Shown: one piece after another, positions 15,201 to 22,623 of the stretch | Layout: each line of letters opens with the position of its first letter | Numbering within the stretch: the first letter of the stretch is position 1 | Source: Patescibacteria group bacterium | GTDB taxonomy: Bacteria; Patescibacteriota; Minisyncoccia; Phycocordibacterales; UBA1006 | Direction of reading: 5' to 3' | DNA: 40,786 nucleotides | NCBI GenBank assembly: GCA_020428645.1 | Contig: JAGQMN010000006.1 | Coordinates: forward strand, 1-40,786 | Position numbers and translations under genes: made by a program | The notes under the pieces: generated by a model | Told to the model about the DNA's origin: nothing | Databases searched by the model: none | Seen by the model: the letters and a program-made list of their open reading frames with translations, nothing else

Positions 15201-15820
15201 GACTCGCGGTAACAGGGGTCATTGATCCTGATACACTAGAAGTACTGCTCACCATCGTCAACGAACATGCAAACGTGTATGGCGATGCAGCTCTTATTAA
15301 TGATTACCTTGATACCGATGGAAGTTCCCAAACATCTGGTGGAACACAGACTATTGGTTTAGGAACGTACAGTAATGATGTTCAAATTATTCAGGTACTC
15401 CTTTACACTCACGGGTATGATATTGTTACCATTAATGGACTTCTTGATGCACAGACATGTGCAGCAGTTCAAGCGTACCAGGAAGATCAAGGTCTTGAGG
15501 TTGCCGATGACAATACCTGTACCATTTCTCTTGAAACGATTGATAGTTTCAACGATATGATTCGTGGAGAGGCACTTCTCGGTTCAGGATTTACGGTCGA
15601 TAATGACGGGTTCCTTGTTGGTGTTGGTAAGTTTGAACTTCTCAAGGGGCCAGGTGTTGCTAATTTTGGCGTTAATGATGTTGACGCTGATTCGTTAAAC
15701 GAAGGAGATATTGTGCTGATGTATATGTTTCTCGATGAGGAAACTATTCTCATTACTCGCAGTCGAGTAGTGATTGATGAAGTTATCAAGCGTCGAGCGC
15801 TCGAAGATATCTTTACATAA
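12254..15820 (+). CDS. Large membrane-anchored envelope protein with carboxypeptidase-regulatory-like and peptidoglycan-binding domains
   Basis: 1188 residues from ATG 12254. Residues 1-220 are a Ser/Thr/Asp/Pro-rich cytoplasmic region, followed by one membrane span near 224-245 (IAFIVGALVLLVVSIGIIST). Outside: about 245-430 unknown; a hydrophobic FWQRFLPAMFGTPSAYAQT near 461-480 that looks like an embedded signal-peptidase site; a carboxypeptidase-regulatory-like beta domain near 488-575 (GVQVAVLGTTVSSTTNTGGG); a Gly/Asp-rich linker; a Cys-rich region near 605-775 (YCFESYRCYRYSCFVGTTEV); a second linker of GGVDVGGGIGVGGG type; a helical part; and two PG_binding_1-like repeats near 940-1000 and 1037-1100 (SQFQIANGLAVTGVIDPDTL, YQEDQGLEVADDN). 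Likely tethers membrane and wall. Function unknown. Confidence 0.85.
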   Translation: MDTDDNKKITWTRSSKPNDAGTSKVEPNTDGVSGDPLDTLSQQAASYRATQTSTPSSTPDADIDALKHEIEATLAHKNTPTTDPNQTIVKSRQGDVVDIDAPDQTILANGADSTQSVSPTPVDVPSSQEPPLQPLVASRDQVAKENHEALVASLKDDIKTNFEDAARAESSSPQSGNTGVGQTYYSDLSKAMSANEPATMSELIRKARFEEKERTVLSPRSKKNIAFIVGALVLLVVSIGIISTFFKKGDTVEFITEERVSSLVRSNLDTGINTTGLDASRIKQAIRDVIEMKIPDDSINQIYYVENDGLGNLRRIGIKDIFDKTNNQTPEFLYDNIENTFTHGVYKTDKNYPFIIMKPLSYDRALMGMLEWEPTMIDDLATYLDLPPEATDRSLLKDGFEDDLINNKTVRVARFLPRDVDRRGILDFLGIESPGNPLEEGTIDTEGTTESDGGTTTVGETESLGFWQRFLPAMFGTPSAYAQTVSQVTGIVVEQAVDPVTGNTTTQPLAGVQVAVLGTTVSSTTNTGGGFTLLNVPGGSRTITFARSGYLSESITANMNTVGQLSVTLEAVPLGGQSFDDGDGGFIVGGGVDIVGNIDIDAVDVNPVCFDKVTGLRLTPAQQSQTARLDMYCFESYRCYRYSCFVGTTEVGVDNANQPGAVCRDVVEEGQVYLPDDPNHSSSDYTGSNLSCYQFFEIKLLPKINTTVVCFETATGTYLPNFNSNGAIPPTVTCLGPEDRAKTVCVDQNDKLYEPDDANAVFVGPPKYCFEPFDGAVTPEGGVDVGGGIGVGGGVDIYLPDDICSQIQQGTAEASRFLRQKAYELRIIANRAQLFGLSRSDADNLRSVANFLEQMSYGNYTQIELLAEGSQALNKLNLILRILGEATELPVIGDILDDDVIRVYDEIVMILRIIQCVLNLDGAWVTGDAIVQGTTFYAGASGEGVFPVQQTLVAIGLMDINSVTGVVDLVTQDAVSQFQIANGLAVTGVIDPDTLEVLLTIVNEHANVYGDAALINDYLDTDGSSQTSGGTQTIGLGTYSNDVQIIQVLLYTHGYDIVTINGLLDAQTCAAVQAYQEDQGLEVADDNTCTISLETIDSFNDMIRGEALLGSGFTVDNDGFLVGVGKFELLKGPGVANFGVNDVDADSLNEGDIVLMYMFLDEETILITRSRVVIDEVIKRRALEDIFT

Positions 15821-15846
15821 AAAGCTACCGTTTTGGTAGTTTTTTG
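15820..15846 (+). terminator. Terminator of the 12254 gene
   Basis: AAAAGCTACC (15820-15829) pairs with GGTAGTTTTT (15835-15844), one G-U, loop 5 nt. The extended -10 of the next gene starts 1 nt later. Confidence 0.85.
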
Positions 15847-15853
15847 CTATACT
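15845..15853 (+). promoter_or_regulatory. Extended -10 of the TraR/DksA-like gene
   Basis: TGC-TATACT (hexamer 15848-15853), 6 nt before ATG 15860. Any -35 would have to lie within the terminator stem. Confidence 0.6.
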
Positions 15854-15859
15854 CTATCC

Positions 15860-16210
15860 ATGATTAATATTAAAGAACAAAAAGCTAAACTCGATGCACA
15901 AAAGGCAGAGCTCCGAGAAGAGCTCGACGCACTTGGCATGCAGAATAGTGATGGGGACTGGATTGTCCGACCTGACGAAGGAGACGGTACGATGGCTGAC
16001 CCAATTGATAACGCGGATATTACCGAAGATTTTGAAGAGAAAGTGGCACGCTTGAATGTTCTTGAAACTCAGTACACCCAGGTATTAAAAGCACTCATTG
16101 CTATTGAAACGGGGACCTACGGAACGTGTGAGGTTTCTGGAGAAAAGATTTCAGATGAACGATTGAAAGCGTATCCGGCGGCGACCACCTGTATTAACCA
16201 CGCAAACTAA
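15860..16210 (+). CDS. TraR/DksA-family protein
   Basis: 116 residues from ATG 15860. N-terminal coiled coil (IKEQKAKLDAQKAELREELD near 4-23), an acidic loop (PDEGDGTMADPIDNADITED) and the family C-terminus GTYGTCEVSGEKISDERLKA near 85-104 then YPAATTCINHAN. Of the four zinc positions two are Cys (YGTC, TTC), one is Ser and one is His (INH), a C/S/C/H set in place of C4. The family modulates RNA polymerase at promoters. It precedes the nested hairpin element at 16213 and is 7 kb from a second, more degraded member at 8813. Predicted leaderless. Confidence 0.85.
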   Translation: MINIKEQKAKLDAQKAELREELDALGMQNSDGDWIVRPDEGDGTMADPIDNADITEDFEEKVARLNVLETQYTQVLKALIAIETGTYGTCEVSGEKISDERLKAYPAATTCINHAN

Positions 16211-16212
16211 CC

Positions 16213-16335
16213 AGGAATTTCAAAACAAACGAATACCTTTGTCGTCTACGAAAAAAGAACGCTCACCGTATAACGAGATACGCCTCGCGTTCTTTTTTCT
16301 TGTCTCCGCGGTCTTCATCTTGTTTTGAAATTCCT
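16213..16335. ncRNA. Nested inverted-repeat element, candidate structured RNA or mobile miniature element
   Basis: Three nested stems share one centre. Outer 16 bp: 16213-16228 with 16320-16335, perfect. Middle 13 bp: 16250-16262 with 16287-16299, perfect. Apical 5 bp: CGTAT 16267-16271 with ATACG 16278-16282. Two unpaired flanks of about 20 nt form a large symmetric internal loop between the outer and middle stems. The middle stem plus TTTTTT could act as a terminator for the TraR/DksA gene that stops at 16210. The overall outline (closing stem, large bubble, terminal stem) recalls 6S RNA, but I see no sequence proof. No target-site duplication is evident. Confidence 0.45.
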
Positions 16336-16392
16336 ATACATTTCTTATTTTGTCGAAAAAATACTTGTCGCCTCGTAATCCATCTCATTTTT

Positions 16393-16401
16393 TGTTATAA
16401 T
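16393..16401 (+). promoter_or_regulatory. Extended -10 of the MazG-like gene
   Basis: TGT-TATAAT (hexamer 16396-16401), 7 nt before ATG 16409. Confidence 0.6.
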
Positions 16402-16408
16402 TCATTAT

Positions 16409-16720
16409 ATGAACATTTCAGAACTACAAAATCGTGCAATTGCCATCAGAGAGGCTTACGATGAGATAAATTTACAAGATGGATATAAGTGGGATGCACT
16501 ACAAACCGCCCAGGCTTTCGTTGGTGATGTTGGTGACCTTCAAAAACTAGCTATGGCTAAGGCAGGTTTGCGTAAGATTGACGATCTTGACGCAAAAATC
16601 CGACACGAACTTTCTGATTGTTTATGGTCAATATTAGTCCTCTCTGATATGTACGGGATTGATCTTGAAGCAGAATTTGTGAAAACCATGAACGAACTCG
16701 AAGAGCGTATTTCAAAATAA
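16409..16720 (+). CDS. MazG-like nucleotide pyrophosphohydrolase family protein
   Basis: 103 residues, the size of single-domain MazG-like proteins. The helical core has FVGDVGDLQKLAM near 37-49 in the place of the usual E-x-x-E motif (both Glu replaced by Asp) and HELSDCLWSILVLSDMYGID near 69-88 with the second E-x-x-D motif intact. Family members hydrolyse (d)NTPs to monophosphates using Mg2+ held by these acids. Asp substitutions may keep metal binding. Predicted leaderless. The stop codon is inside the stem of its terminator, and comM follows at once. Family call fairly secure; substrate unknown. Confidence 0.75.
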   Translation: MNISELQNRAIAIREAYDEINLQDGYKWDALQTAQAFVGDVGDLQKLAMAKAGLRKIDDLDAKIRHELSDCLWSILVLSDMYGIDLEAEFVKTMNELEERISK

Positions 16721-16740
16721 CCTGGATTCAGGTTATTTTT
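16714..16740 (+). terminator. Terminator overlapping the MazG-like stop
   Basis: AAAATAACCTG (16714-16724) pairs perfectly with CAGGTTATTTT (16729-16739). The stop codon 16718-16720 is in the left arm. The comM promoter begins at the U-tract. Confidence 0.9.
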
Positions 16741-16748
16741 GTTATACT
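16740..16748 (+). promoter_or_regulatory. Extended -10 of comM
   Basis: TGT-TATACT (TATACT 16743-16748), 9 nt before ATG 16758. The TG dinucleotide overlaps the end of the terminator U-tract. Confidence 0.55.
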
Positions 16749-16757
16749 AAAACCAAT

Positions 16758-18296
16758 ATGAAGTTTTCCAAAGTCTATGCTGCACAGCCGGAATATATAC
16801 GAGGCACGATCGTGAGCGTTGAGGTTGATATCTCGCGCGGACTCCACGCATTCTCGATTGTTGGCATGGCATCAAAAGCGGTTGATGAGGCACGCGATCG
16901 CGTTGGGTCAGCGATTAAGAACTCAGGGTTTACTTCACCCAAATCTAAGAATGAAAAACTTGTCGTGTCGCTCGCTCCTGCAGAATTGAAAAAGGACGGG
17001 GCGTACTATGATTTGGCGATTGCGCTTGGCTACCTTCTTGCCGCTGATGACATTGTATTTAATCCTGAAGGGAAACTTTTTCTCGGTGAACTCTCGCTCG
17101 ATGGACAGGTAGGCAGACTCCAGGGAATATTGCCGATTGTACAGGCAGCTCGTGATGCAGGTTTTAGCGAAGTATTTGTTCCGTATGCGAATCGTGAGGA
17201 AGCGGGACTCGTTTCGGATATCACTATTTATCCCGTACGAACACTCACCGAAGTCATTGCGCACCTTAATGAGCATGATGTTGAACGAACACTCATACAC
17301 GCACAACCACAAACACTCATTACTCGTACTACCGAACACCACTATGTGACCGATTTTTGTGATGTTAAAGGACAGGCAGTTGCCAAGCGGGGACTTGAAA
17401 TTGCAGCTGCCGGTGGTCACAATGTGTGTATGTTTGGTCCGCCCGGAACCGGAAAGACGATGCTCGCCCGCGCATTCACCTCAATACTTCCACCGCTCAC
17501 GAATGAACATACCCTTGAGGTGACCGGCATTCATAGTATTGCCGGGAACCTCTACTCGCTCGACGTGATGTCCGAGCCACCGCTCCGAACCCCACACCAT
17601 ACATCGAGCTATGTTGCGGTTGTAGGTGGTGGAACCAATCCACGACCGGGTGAGATTACTTTGGCACATCGCGGGGTACTGTTTTTAGATGAGTTTCCTG
17701 AATTCGATAAAAAGGTTTTGGAGAGTCTCCGTCAGCCACTTGAGGATCGAGTGGTAACCGTCTCCCGTGCAAAGGGAAGTGTGAATTTTCCGGCTGACTT
17801 TATCTTGGTTGCTGCGATGAATCCATGTCCCTGTGGTTTCTATGGAACGGAAACGGGTCGGTGTATCTGCGCCGCACATGATATTGCTCGGTACAAGAAA
17901 AAAATTTCAGGCCCAATTATTGATCGCATTGATATTTGGTTACCCGTTGAACACATTGATTACGAAGAACTTACCAATAATCGTCTAGATGATGGTGATA
18001 CCGAGGATTCAGAAGATATTCGTGCACGTGTCGCGCTCGCTCGTCAGGTACAGTACGATCGACATAGTACACAAAGATTGAATAGTAACCTCACGAGTCG
18101 AGATATTCAAGATGAAGATCTTGCACCTGATGTACTTTTCATTCTCAACCAGAGTGCGGAACGCATGCAGCTCTCACCTCGTGCGTACCATCGGGTGATA
18201 AAGCTTGCTCGTACGATTGCTGATCTTGAACAATCAGAACATATTCAAACAGAACACGTTCTTGAGGCACTGCAGTATCGACCACAGATACAATAA
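16758..18296 (+). CDS. comM: ComM, Mg-chelatase-like AAA+ branch-migration helicase
   Basis: 512 residues, the standard length. N-terminal ChlI-like domain (VSVEVDISRGLHAFSIVGM, GELSLDGQVGRLQGILP), central AAA+ with Walker A GPPGTGKTMLARAF near 227-240, Walker B-like GVLFLDEFPEFDKKVLESLR near 306-325, VAAMNPCPCGFYGTETGRC near 352-370 with the Cys pairs typical of the family, and the C-terminal Mg_chelatase_C helical domain (LSPRAYHRVIKLARTIADLE). ComM promotes branch migration during integration of DNA taken up by natural transformation. Its presence with recA fits the competence systems predicted for CPR bacteria. Convergent with the LysM/M23 gene. Both stop codons fall in one 34-bp palindromic terminator. 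Confidence 0.95.
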   Translation: MKFSKVYAAQPEYIRGTIVSVEVDISRGLHAFSIVGMASKAVDEARDRVGSAIKNSGFTSPKSKNEKLVVSLAPAELKKDGAYYDLAIALGYLLAADDIVFNPEGKLFLGELSLDGQVGRLQGILPIVQAARDAGFSEVFVPYANREEAGLVSDITIYPVRTLTEVIAHLNEHDVERTLIHAQPQTLITRTTEHHYVTDFCDVKGQAVAKRGLEIAAAGGHNVCMFGPPGTGKTMLARAFTSILPPLTNEHTLEVTGIHSIAGNLYSLDVMSEPPLRTPHHTSSYVAVVGGGTNPRPGEITLAHRGVLFLDEFPEFDKKVLESLRQPLEDRVVTVSRAKGSVNFPADFILVAAMNPCPCGFYGTETGRCICAAHDIARYKKKISGPIIDRIDIWLPVEHIDYEELTNNRLDDGDTEDSEDIRARVALARQVQYDRHSTQRLNSNLTSRDIQDEDLAPDVLFILNQSAERMQLSPRAYHRVIKLARTIADLEQSEHIQTEHVLEALQYRPQIQ

Positions 18297-18328
18297 TAAA
18301 ACATCACTATATATAGTGATGTTTTATT
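18295..18328. terminator. Bidirectional palindromic terminator between comM and M23 gene
   Basis: Arms 18295-18310 and 18313-18328 are exact complements (16 bp, 2-nt centre). The stop codons of both converging genes overlap the arms (TAA at 18294-18296 on plus, 18324-18326 on minus). Confidence 0.9.
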
Positions 18329-19448
18329 TCAAGAAGTTTACGTTCCGTTTCTTTCCATTTGGTTCTCTAATTTCAAAGTGAAGATGAGGACCTGTTGAAT
18401 TACCCGTTGATCCAACAGCTGCAATTTTCTGTCCTTGTTTGACGTTTGTTCCAACATCAACGTACAGTGCGCTGGCATGTGCATACAGTGATTGCGTTCC
18501 ATTTGCGTGTTGAATGATCAAACACTTTCCGTACCCAGAACCACAGGTTGTCTTGATGACCGTTCCGTCTGCTGCCGCAACAATTGGCGTTCCTGTACCA
18601 GGAGCAATATCAATACCATAGTGATAGGTTGCCTTTCGTGGACCAAATGGTGAGGTTACCGGACCTGATGTTGGTCTGATGTAGTAACCATCTGACACCG
18701 ACGATGATACTGAAGAGACTGATGAAGATTTAGATGAACTTTTTGTTGATGAGCTTGAACTCTTAACCACTGTTCGAACCGTTCCGTTTGGAATCATGAT
18801 TTTTTTACCAGGAACGAGCTTGGTTGCATCAATATCGTTGAACACGGTGATATCTTCAACTTCGACATCGTACATCTCTGCAATTTTTCCAAAGGTATCT
18901 CCTTTAGCAATGGTGTGCCGCACACCACTTACAGGCAAGATACGCAGTTCTTGACCTGGTTTGATGGTGTTACTAAGATTGTTTTCCCACTTAATAGTGT
19001 TGACCGATACATCGAAACTCTCGGCAATTTCAGAGAGCGTATCGCCATCTTGAACGACATACACGATAATACCGTCAGGATCAATTTCAACATTCTTCAT
19101 TGATGTAGCCCCCGTGATAATCCCCACTTGCGGAGAGAGGAGTGCAAGACGATTATCAATAGTTGGTTCGTTTGGACCACCAATAGCCTCTGGTATTTCA
19201 ACTGCGTAGTTGACTGTGAGCACGTCTACCCTTTGCGAATTGGTATCATTAACCTGTGCTCCGGCAATAATAGAAGCTGATGATGGGGACGAAGCAAATA
19301 GGAAAATACCGCCCATAAGAAAAACACTTCCCACGAGGATACTGTGTAGATTAAGCTGTTGGTATATCGCCGACTGACTATCGTCCGTCAGGTCTTGAGC
19401 ACTCGGTTTAATAAGCCTCTGTTGTATGTACTGCACCAAGGTGCACAC
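18324..19448 (-). CDS. Membrane-anchored LysM and M23 peptidase, putative cell-wall hydrolase
   Basis: 374 residues. A hydrophobic segment near 34-52 (LHSILVGSVFLMGGIFLFAS) anchors it. LysM 1 near 129-172 (VQDGDTLSEIAESFDVSVNT), LysM 2 near 178-222 (IAKGDTFGKIAEMYDVEVED), a Ser-rich linker near 226-252, then peptidase M23 near 262-370: PFGPRKATYHYGIDIAPGTG with the zinc His and Asp, SLYAHAS, and GPHLHFEIREPNG with the H-x-H pair. It would cleave peptidoglycan cross-links outside the membrane. The start is uncertain: GTG 19448 gives the longest form; TTG or GTG three and four codons later sit better behind a TGTTAATTT box. All zinc ligands are present, so an active enzyme is likely. Confidence 0.92.
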   Translation of the reverse strand: MCTLVQYIQQRLIKPSAQDLTDDSQSAIYQQLNLHSILVGSVFLMGGIFLFASSPSSASIIAGAQVNDTNSQRVDVLTVNYAVEIPEAIGGPNEPTIDNRLALLSPQVGIITGATSMKNVEIDPDGIIVYVVQDGDTLSEIAESFDVSVNTIKWENNLSNTIKPGQELRILPVSGVRHTIAKGDTFGKIAEMYDVEVEDITVFNDIDATKLVPGKKIMIPNGTVRTVVKSSSSSTKSSSKSSSVSSVSSSVSDGYYIRPTSGPVTSPFGPRKATYHYGIDIAPGTGTPIVAAADGTVIKTTCGSGYGKCLIIQHANGTQSLYAHASALYVDVGTNVKQGQKIAAVGSTGNSTGPHLHFEIREPNGKKRNVNFLK

Positions 19449-19579
19449 AAATTAACACATTGTCATGATAACACTCTATTAGGTTCGTACTATTGACAGT
19501 ATAATAGTATATATGTTGTTATTTTTAGTTTGATTTTAAACATAGATACCTTAAAATTGAGTTTTATAAGACGAGTCGG

Positions 19580-19585
19580 TATACT
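19580..19585 (+). promoter_or_regulatory. -10 box of uvrD/pcrA (leaderless)
   Basis: TATACT (19580-19585), 6 nt before ATG 19592. The rest of the 143-nt divergent spacer is AT rich and holds an isolated TTGACA at 19493-19498 without an obvious paired gene start. Confidence 0.55.
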
Positions 19586-19591
19586 CCATAC

Positions 19592-21547
19592 ATGAACTAT
19601 CTCGATACGCTCAACGATCAACAGAGAGAAGCGGTTCTTCACACTGAAGGACCGCTTCTTGTTGTTGCGGGTGCTGGAACGGGTAAGACGAAGACGCTTA
19701 CCCACCGTATCATTCACCTGATTCATCAAGGTGTTCACCCAAGAAACATTCTTGCTATTACCTTTACCAATAAGGCTGCATCGGAAATGCGTGAACGGGT
19801 GATTGCGATGCTTGGATCTGACGATCAGATACCAACCATGAGCACGTTCCACGCGCTTGGCGTGCGTATTTTACGAGAACACCACGCGCTCATTGGTATG
19901 AACAAGTACTTTAATATTCTCGACTCACAAGATCGGATGAGTCTCATTAAGCAGGCAATGAAGATTGAAGATATTGATTCAAAAGAATGGGAGCCTCGAA
20001 AAATTGGAGGTGTCATTTCACGTGCAAAAGCTGAAGAAAAAACTGCTGAGACATTTGTCGTCACAAACAATCCCATCACGAGCATGGTAAAGATGGTATG
20101 GTCTCACTACGAGAAATTGAAGCGTGCTGAACAGTCCCTTGATTTTGATGACCTCCTTTCTGAAACGTATTTTCTCTTCAGTAACCATCCAGAAATTTTA
20201 AAACAGTACCAGACACGTTGGCAGTACATCCACGTTGACGAGTACCAAGACACGAACACTATTCAGTACAACATTGTGAAACTATTATCAGCTGAACATC
20301 ATAATATCTGTGCGGTAGGGGACGGAGACCAAAATATTTACTCGTGGCGGGGAGCTGATATGAAGAACATTTTACACTTTGAAAAAGATTTTCCTGATGC
20401 CACGGTGGTGATTCTTGATACGAACTACCGCTCAACACAAAATATTTTGCAAGCAGCACACGATGTGATTTCAAAAAACAAGGAACGCATTGAAAAGAAG
20501 CTCGTAACTGATAATACAGAGGGTGCGGGCATCGTCGTGTACGAAGGATTTTCAGCTCACCAAGAAGCCGCATGGGTTGCGGATCGTGCACAACACTACA
20601 TCCGTGCGGGCATCGATCCACGTGACATTGCGGTGCTCTTTCGAACAAATTTTCAATCGCGTATCCTCGAAGAGGCATTCTTGCAACACACGATTCCGTA
20701 CCAAGTTGTTGGTGTAAAATTTTTTGAACGTAAAGAAATCAAAGACATCATGAGTTACCTCAAGGCAGCATTTAACCGTGAATCATTGTCTGATATAAAG
20801 CGCATTATTAATGAACCAAAGCGAGGTCTCGGTAAGGTTGCGGTTGCGAAAATTTTTGCAAACCAAGCGGATGGACTGCCGGCAAAATCACACGAATCAT
20901 ATACCTCATTTCTAAGGATTTTGGATGATATCTACACTCACGCCCAAGAACACACACCATCTGAAACGGTAAAATTTGTAATCAAACGAAGTGGTTGTGA
21001 AGAATACCTTTCAAAAGGTTCAGAAGATGATCATGAGCGACTCGAAAATATGAAAGAGCTCGTGACCTACGCACGTAAATACGATGATTGCGTTGATCCC
21101 TTTGATCACTTCTTTGAAGAAGTTGCCTTATTATCCGATCAAGATTCACTCGGTGCAAATACGAGTGATAGTAATACGGTGAAATTAATGACCATCCATG
21201 CGTCAAAGGGGCTCGAATTTAAATACGTGTTTGTTGTTGGATTAGAACAAGGATTGTTCCCAGGTCAGCGCGATGATGCCAAGAGTGTCTACGAAGAGGA
21301 AGAAGAACGTCGCCTGTGTTACGTTGCGTTCACGCGAGCGAAAGACGTGCTCCACCTTTCGTACGCAAAACTTCGCACGATTTATGGGCAAGAGCGCATC
21401 AACGAACCATCCGAATTTTTGAACGATGTTTCTGACGAGCTCGTCGAGTATTCAGAAGACTCCTACGGGTCTTCAAATGGTTTTGGGAAAACGTACTACG
21501 AAGATGATGAAGGAGAAGAGATTGAAACATTCTATTTAGATTTTTAA
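19592..21547 (+). CDS. pcrA: UvrD/PcrA-type superfamily 1 DNA helicase
   Basis: 651 residues. Motif I VVAGAGTGKTKTLTHRI near 25-41, motif Ia LAITFTNKAASEMRERV near 52-68, motif II HVDEYQDTN near 213-221, motif III AVGDGDQNIYSWRGAD near 237-252, motif IV FRTNFQSRILE, motif V TIHASKGLEFKYVFVVGLEQ near 534-553 and motif VI EERRLCYVAFTRAKDVLHLS near 570-589. It unwinds DNA 3' to 5' in repair and removal of protein roadblocks. It is somewhat shorter than E. coli UvrD, lacking much of the C-terminal tail; the last 30 residues are acidic. Ends in a palindrome shared with the convergent 50-aa gene. PcrA versus UvrD naming is conventional here. Confidence 0.94.
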   Translation: MNYLDTLNDQQREAVLHTEGPLLVVAGAGTGKTKTLTHRIIHLIHQGVHPRNILAITFTNKAASEMRERVIAMLGSDDQIPTMSTFHALGVRILREHHALIGMNKYFNILDSQDRMSLIKQAMKIEDIDSKEWEPRKIGGVISRAKAEEKTAETFVVTNNPITSMVKMVWSHYEKLKRAEQSLDFDDLLSETYFLFSNHPEILKQYQTRWQYIHVDEYQDTNTIQYNIVKLLSAEHHNICAVGDGDQNIYSWRGADMKNILHFEKDFPDATVVILDTNYRSTQNILQAAHDVISKNKERIEKKLVTDNTEGAGIVVYEGFSAHQEAAWVADRAQHYIRAGIDPRDIAVLFRTNFQSRILEEAFLQHTIPYQVVGVKFFERKEIKDIMSYLKAAFNRESLSDIKRIINEPKRGLGKVAVAKIFANQADGLPAKSHESYTSFLRILDDIYTHAQEHTPSETVKFVIKRSGCEEYLSKGSEDDHERLENMKELVTYARKYDDCVDPFDHFFEEVALLSDQDSLGANTSDSNTVKLMTIHASKGLEFKYVFVVGLEQGLFPGQRDDAKSVYEEEEERRLCYVAFTRAKDVLHLSYAKLRTIYGQERINEPSEFLNDVSDELVEYSEDSYGSSNGFGKTYYEDDEGEEIETFYLDF

Positions 21548-21583
21548 GAAATAACACCAATCTAAATTAGTGTTATTTCTTAA
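21544..21583. terminator. Palindromic terminator shared by uvrD and the 50-aa gene
   Basis: TTAAGAAATAACAC (21544-21557) pairs exactly with its complement at 21570-21583. Both converging stop codons (21545-21547 and 21580-21582) are within the arms. The T-runs are weak, so termination efficiency is uncertain. Confidence 0.7.
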
Positions 21584-21732
21584 GCAACCCCATCTTGTTT
21601 TATATTTTCGTAGAGTCCTTTTTTACTTGGATCAACATTAAACGGATTAGCGCTATCAATATCATTTTCAGCGGTAGTATTCATGATTTCAATTAAAGCA
21701 TCTTTTTTCATCATTAGGTCAGCATTATTCAT
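21580..21732 (-). CDS. 50-aa acidic protein of unknown function
   Basis: Short ORF from ATG 21732: it begins MNNADLMMKKDALIEIMNTT, continues with a segment rich in Asp, Asn and Pro, and ends YENIKQDGVA. Soluble, Asn/Asp rich, no motif recognised. It is supported as a real gene by an extended -10 (TGA-TATGAT, 8 nt before the ATG) and by a stop codon placed inside a perfect palindrome, the pattern used by the proven genes. Convergent with uvrD, divergent from rsmA. Confidence 0.6.
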   Translation of the reverse strand: MNNADLMMKKDALIEIMNTTAENDIDSANPFNVDPSKKGLYENIKQDGVA

Positions 21733-21740
21733 GTCTTTTC

Positions 21741-21749
21741 ATCATATCA
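21741..21749 (-). promoter_or_regulatory. Extended -10 of the 50-aa gene
   Basis: Minus-strand TGA-TATGAT (hexamer 21741-21746), 8 nt before ATG 21732. Confidence 0.5.
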
Positions 21750-21767
21750 AAATTTTTTATTTTGAAA

Positions 21768-21773
21768 TATACT
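21768..21773 (+). promoter_or_regulatory. -10 box of rsmA (leaderless)
   Basis: TATACT (21768-21773), 7 nt before ATG 21781. It is back to back with the 50-aa gene promoter. Confidence 0.55.
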
Positions 21774-21780
21774 TGAATAT

Positions 21781-22572
21781 ATGTCACTCGACGCGAAGAA
21801 ATCACTGGGGCAGAACTTCTTGAAGTCAGAAAAGGCGATTCGATCGATGATCGAATCGCCTGACATTTCTCATGACGATATTGTTGTTGAGATTGGACCA
21901 GGAAAGGGGGCACTCACCAAACCACTCCTCGAAACCGGTGCGACGGTGGTGGCGTTTGAACTCGATAAGCGAATGGTCGAATACCTACATGAAACCTTCG
22001 GCGAGTACGTTATGTCTGGTAAATTAATTCTCGTTCATCAAGATGTACTTGAGGCAGATATTAGTGCGTATACAAGCGGACAACCGTACAAGGTTGTCGC
22101 AAATATCCCTTACTACATTACGAACCTCATCATTCGAACATTTCTCTCAAACGGACACCAACCAACGAGTATGTGTCTCTTGATACAAAAAGAGGTAGCC
22201 GAGCGCATCGTGTCACGTAACGGTAAGGAATCGATTCTTTCACTCTCGGTACAGTTGTACGGAATTCCGCGTTTTATTATGAAGGTTGATCGACGCTACT
22301 TTTCACCAAAACCAAAGGTAGACTCTGCTGTGATTATAATTGATGCTATTAATCGAGATGACATAGTTGATGTGGATTTTGAAAACAAGTTCTTTGAGAT
22401 TATTAAAACAGCATTCTCGCAAAAACGAAAGAAAGCAATAAAGAATCTCAGTATGCTTGCATCAAAGTCTACATGGGAAAATATTTTTGAAGCGTGTGGT
22501 ATCGATCGCGATGTTCGCGCAGAAGACGTTACCTACACACAATGGCTAGAGATTGTTGACAAATACAGATAA
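21781..22572 (+). CDS. rsmA: 16S rRNA dimethyladenosine transferase RsmA (KsgA)
   Basis: 263 residues, the family norm. It opens with KKSLGQNFLKSEKAIRSMIE (6-25), the KsgA signature. SAM motif I VVEIGPGKGALTKPL near 35-49, then HQDVLEADI near 93-101, catalytic motif NIPYYITNLIIRTFL near 110-124, and the C-terminal SPKPKVDSAVI and FSQKRKKAIKNLS segments. It dimethylates two adjacent adenines in helix 45 of 16S rRNA and acts as a late 30S assembly checkpoint. Predicted leaderless. No strong terminator follows. Confidence 0.96.
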   Translation: MSLDAKKSLGQNFLKSEKAIRSMIESPDISHDDIVVEIGPGKGALTKPLLETGATVVAFELDKRMVEYLHETFGEYVMSGKLILVHQDVLEADISAYTSGQPYKVVANIPYYITNLIIRTFLSNGHQPTSMCLLIQKEVAERIVSRNGKESILSLSVQLYGIPRFIMKVDRRYFSPKPKVDSAVIIIDAINRDDIVDVDFENKFFEIIKTAFSQKRKKAIKNLSMLASKSTWENIFEACGIDRDVRAEDVTYTQWLEIVDKYR

Positions 22573-22623
22573 TAGATAAATAGTAATAAAAATTGTATTG
22601 TTAAATTTCTAAATCCACGTTAG

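Noticed and set aside
16220-16318. 32-aa minus-strand ORF inside the nested inverted repeat
   Set aside because: The frame could be chance within a structured element; no clear -10 or ribosome site. Mentioned as an alternative only.
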